Shown here: piece by piece, positions 40,301 through 42,745 of the stretch
Position numbering within the stretch: position 1 is the first letter of the stretch
Layout: every line of letters begins with the position of its first letter
DNA from: Streptomyces cellostaticus
GTDB taxonomy: Bacteria > Actinomycetota > Actinomycetes > Streptomycetales > Streptomycetaceae
Assembly (NCBI RefSeq): GCF_001513965.1
Contig: NZ_KQ948025.1
Location: 1 to 42,745 of the forward strand
Direction: 5' to 3'
Length of the DNA stretch: 42,745 nucleotides
Notes under the pieces: model-generated
The model's input: the letters and a program-made list of their open reading frames with translations, nothing else
Told to the model about the DNA's origin: nothing
Database searches by the model: none
Position numbers and translations under genes: made by a program

Positions 40301-41521
40301 TCAGACGGCACTTCCGGCGGTCCAGGCGCTCCAGGCCATGTTCCAGCCGTTGAGTCCGTTGTCCGGGGCCACGGTCGTGTCCGGGGAGTTCTTCACGATC
40401 ACGACGTCCCCGACGAGCGAGTTGTCGTAGAACCACTTGGCCGTCGTGTCGCCCTGCGCGCCCTGCACGTCCGCGAGCCCGACGCAGCCGTGGCTGGTGC
40501 CCTCGCGGCCGAAGGGCGGGTTGCCCTTGTTGTACCAGTAGTTGCCGTGGATGAACGTGCCGGACGACGTCAGACGCATCGCGTGCGGCACGTCCGGGAT
40601 GTCGTACTCCCCGCCGAAGCCGACCGTCGAGCCGTTCATCCGGGTCTGCACGAACTTCTCGGCGATCACCATCTGCCCGTTGTACGTGGTGTGCTGCGCG
40701 CTGCCCGCGGAGATCGGCACCGACTTGATCGTCTTGCCGTCCCGCACCACCGTCATGGTCTGCGTGTTGACGTCGACGGTGGAGACCTGCGAGCGCCCGA
40801 TCGTGAAGGACACCGTCTTCTTCTGCACGCCGTAGACGCCGTTCGCGCCCTGGACCCCGTCCAGGGCGATCTTCATCGTGACCTTGGAGCCGGCCTTCCA
40901 GTAGTCCTGCGGCCTGAAGTCCAGCCGCTGGTCCCCGAACCAGTGCCCGACCACCTGCTGCCCACTGCTGGAGTTGACCGTGATGTGCGACTGCACGGCC
41001 TTCTTGTCGGTGATCGCCTTGTCGAAGGTGAACGACACCGGCATGCCCGCGCCGACCGTCGAGCCGTCGTCCGGCGTGTAGGTGCCGATGAAGCTGTTGG
41101 CCGAGCTGACGGTGGTGAAGATGGAGTTGGCCGCCGCCGTACGCCCGCCCGAGTCCTTCGCGGTCGCAGCTATCTCGTACTTGGTCCCGCGCTCCAGCTG
41201 CTGCTTCGGCTTCCAGCTGCTGCCGTCCCCCGACACCGCCCCCGGCACGGCCTGCCCCGACCCCGCCACGGTCATCTTCACGTCGGTCAGCTTGCCGTCG
41301 CTGACCTTCACCCCGGTCGCGTTGATGGACGCGCCGGTCGAACCGTCCTTGGCCGAGATCACGATCTTCGCCGTCGACGTCTTGGGCGAGTCCTGGCCGC
41401 CCTTGCCGTCGTCGTTCGTGGCGTTGGCGCTGCCGCCACAACCGGTCAGGGTGAGGGCGCCGACCATCAGGGCGGCACAGGCCCCCAGTGCGCGCCGCGC
41501 TGCAATGTCCGGCGTTGTCAC
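40301..41521 (-). CDS. L,D-transpeptidase lipoprotein (YkuD) with Ig-like domains
   Basis: The 406-aa preprotein has a lipoprotein signal (LTLTGC, lipidated Cys28), a Ser/Thr/Asp-rich linker and two Ig-like domains (about 50-245). The C-terminal YkuD domain (about 250-385) has the catalytic motif HGNYWYNKGNPPFGREGTSH followed by GCV (Cys346). This layout is that of mycobacterial LdtMt2 and makes 3-3 peptidoglycan cross-links, which are abundant in actinomycetes. GTG 41521 has GGGAG 6 nt upstream. Confidence 0.95.
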   Translation of the reverse strand: MTTPDIAARRALGACAALMVGALTLTGCGGSANATNDDGKGGQDSPKTSTAKIVISAKDGSTGASINATGVKVSDGKLTDVKMTVAGSGQAVPGAVSGDGSSWKPKQQLERGTKYEIAATAKDSGGRTAAANSIFTTVSSANSFIGTYTPDDGSTVGAGMPVSFTFDKAITDKKAVQSHITVNSSSGQQVVGHWFGDQRLDFRPQDYWKAGSKVTMKIALDGVQGANGVYGVQKKTVSFTIGRSQVSTVDVNTQTMTVVRDGKTIKSVPISAGSAQHTTYNGQMVIAEKFVQTRMNGSTVGFGGEYDIPDVPHAMRLTSSGTFIHGNYWYNKGNPPFGREGTSHGCVGLADVQGAQGDTTAKWFYDNSLVGDVVIVKNSPDTTVAPDNGLNGWNMAWSAWTAGSAV

Positions 41522-41709
41522 GGGCTGCTCCCAGTTCGTGTGATGTGCGTGATCCGTTCCAGTGCGTGAGGAAAGAGGGCATCGGCCCCGGGGGAGGTTC
41601 CCTCCATCGCCCCTGAACGCCATCACGTGACACAACCGCGACAATCCAAACCCCCGAGGCGCTCGGCCCGGCGCTGCGGCCCCGGTCTTACGCCTCACCC
41701 GCCTTGCGC

Positions 41710-42738
41710 CTACCGCTCCCCGTACAACTCCCCGTACGACAGCCACACTCCGCCCGGCCCCTCGGCCGACTCGGCGGCGCGCACGCCGCGTACGATCGCG
41801 CGCATCACGAGGTCCGCGGCGGCCGCGAGGACGTCGTTCAGTGCCAACGGGTGCCCGCTGTCGAGCGGGCGCGTGCCCGTCGCCAGCGCGAACACCGTGT
41901 CGCCGTCGTGCATCAGGTGCACCGGCCGCACCGCGCGGGCGATGCCGTCGTGCGCCGTGCCCGCCATCTTCTGCGCCTGCGCCTTGGTGAGGTCCGCGTC
42001 GGTCGCGACCACCGCGAGCGTCGTGTTGAGCGGCGGGGGTCCGTTCTGCGCGGCCACCTCGGCAAGGCGCCGGCGTGCCGCCTCGTGCACGCGCTCCTCC
42101 GGGTACCGCACGCGCCCCTGGAACAACTCCCCGTACAGGACGCCCGTTTCGGGATCCGTCACCGCCCCCGCGGCGTTCACCACCACCAGCGCGGCCACGG
42201 TGATCCCCGAGTCGAGGACCGTGCTCGCGCTCCCCACCCCGCCCTTGAGCTGCCCCGCCACCGCGCCCGTCCCGGCCCCCACGGACCCCTCCGGCACCGC
42301 CGCGCCCGGCGTGCTCGCCGCGGCCGCCTCGACCGCCGCGCGCCCCATCGCCGCGTCCGGGCGGGCCCGGAACGTCCCGCCCCGCCCCAGGTCGAAGACG
42401 CACGCGGCGGGGACCACCGGCACGACGTGCGCCGGATCCGCGCCGACCGGCACTCCGCGCCCCTGCTCCTCCAGCCAGGCCATGACTCCGGACGCCGCGT
42501 CGAGCCCGTACGCGCTGCCTCCGGTCAGCACGACGGCGTCGACCTTCTGCACCACGTTGCGCGGGTCGAGGGCGTCGGTCTCCTTGGTGCCGGGGCCGCC
42601 ACCGCGTACATCCACGGCGACGACGGCGCCGCCCTCGGGAGCGAGGACGACCGTGGTACCGGTGAGCCAGCCGTCCCCGCTGCGGGAGGCGTGTCCCACC
42701 CGCACTCCCGCGACATCCGTCAATGCGTCAACTGTCAT
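41710..42738 (-). CDS. P1-family (DmpA/S58-type) peptidase
   Basis: The 342-aa protein matches the P1/DmpA aminopeptidase family: TDVAGVRVGHAS at the N-terminus, LTGGSAYGLDAASGVMAWLE (71-90), GAGTGAVAGQLKGGVGSAS (154-172) and PPLNTTLAVVATDADL (235-250). In this Ntn-type fold the chain is cut autocatalytically, probably before Thr239 or Thr240, to expose the nucleophile. Substrates of known relatives are D-amino-acid or beta-peptides and small amides; the native one is unknown. ATG 42738 is 7 bp from the window end and the gene is complete. The 188-bp gap to the L,D-transpeptidase gene shows no clear element. Confidence 0.92.
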   Translation of the reverse strand: MTVDALTDVAGVRVGHASRSGDGWLTGTTVVLAPEGGAVVAVDVRGGGPGTKETDALDPRNVVQKVDAVVLTGGSAYGLDAASGVMAWLEEQGRGVPVGADPAHVVPVVPAACVFDLGRGGTFRARPDAAMGRAAVEAAAASTPGAAVPEGSVGAGTGAVAGQLKGGVGSASTVLDSGITVAALVVVNAAGAVTDPETGVLYGELFQGRVRYPEERVHEAARRRLAEVAAQNGPPPLNTTLAVVATDADLTKAQAQKMAGTAHDGIARAVRPVHLMHDGDTVFALATGTRPLDSGHPLALNDVLAAAADLVMRAIVRGVRAAESAEGPGGVWLSYGELYGER

Positions 42739-42745
42739 GGCGGCC

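Overview
This window looks like a stretch of a Streptomyces chromosome. GC content and GC at third codon positions are very high, GTG starts are common, and the gene families are typical of the genus: an XRE/DUF397 pair, a GPP34 protein, a DUF6227 protein, a double-IclR regulator, an HrdD-type sigma factor and a fruR-fruK-fruA operon. The order hrdD, TetR, WYL regulator, MFS, fruR, fruK, fruA matches what I recall of the S. coelicolor hrdD (SCO3202) neighbourhood. That match is from memory and was not searched.

Region 1 (1-17 kb) is mostly core-like. It holds a polytopic membrane protein and a D-Ala-D-Ala carboxypeptidase with a long acidic cytoplasmic arm. Next come a GPP34 protein, the XRE/DUF397 pair, MerR, glutathione peroxidase, and ArsR divergent from an MFS exporter. 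An SPFH/stomatin protein is divergent from an M23 endopeptidase. A scar at 13.06-13.70 kb joins what is left of a TetR gene and an alcohol dehydrogenase gene. After it lie small membrane or unknown genes, a double-hotdog protein behind a 35-codon coupled ORF, and an NfeD-flotillin pair.

Region 2 (17.2-21.3 kb) is a decayed integration zone at tRNA-Arg(CCU). Two partial copies of the tRNA 3' half, each inside a ~133-bp repeat, bracket a Uma2 nuclease gene. To the right are a severed Ser/Thr kinase start joined to an IS481 transposase fragment, VOC and DinB genes, a stray tRNA 5' half and a broken tyrosine recombinase abutting the intact tRNA.

Region 3 (21.4-34.6 kb) holds a double IclR regulator, an IS256 transposase tail, a secreted M6 metalloprotease and TetR plus a DHA2 exporter. 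These are followed by MarR divergent from an extradiol dioxygenase, a PAT-like acetyltransferase divergent from hrdD (with a sequence matching the SigR promoter consensus), TetR, and WYL divergent from a second DHA2 exporter.

Region 4 (34.6-42.7 kb) holds the fructose PTS operon, a small membrane protein, a 191-bp element with 21-bp perfect terminal inverted repeats, a DUF6227 protein, an L,D-transpeptidase lipoprotein and a P1-family peptidase. I found no biosynthetic gene cluster, CRISPR array or complete mobile element. The most unusual signals are the short element whose CTAG ends coincide with two gene stop codons, the layered tRNA-Arg att remnants, the 35-codon coupled ORF, the 97-codon frame bridging fruK and fruA, and the CTCAAGAC repeat array between marR and the dioxygenase gene.
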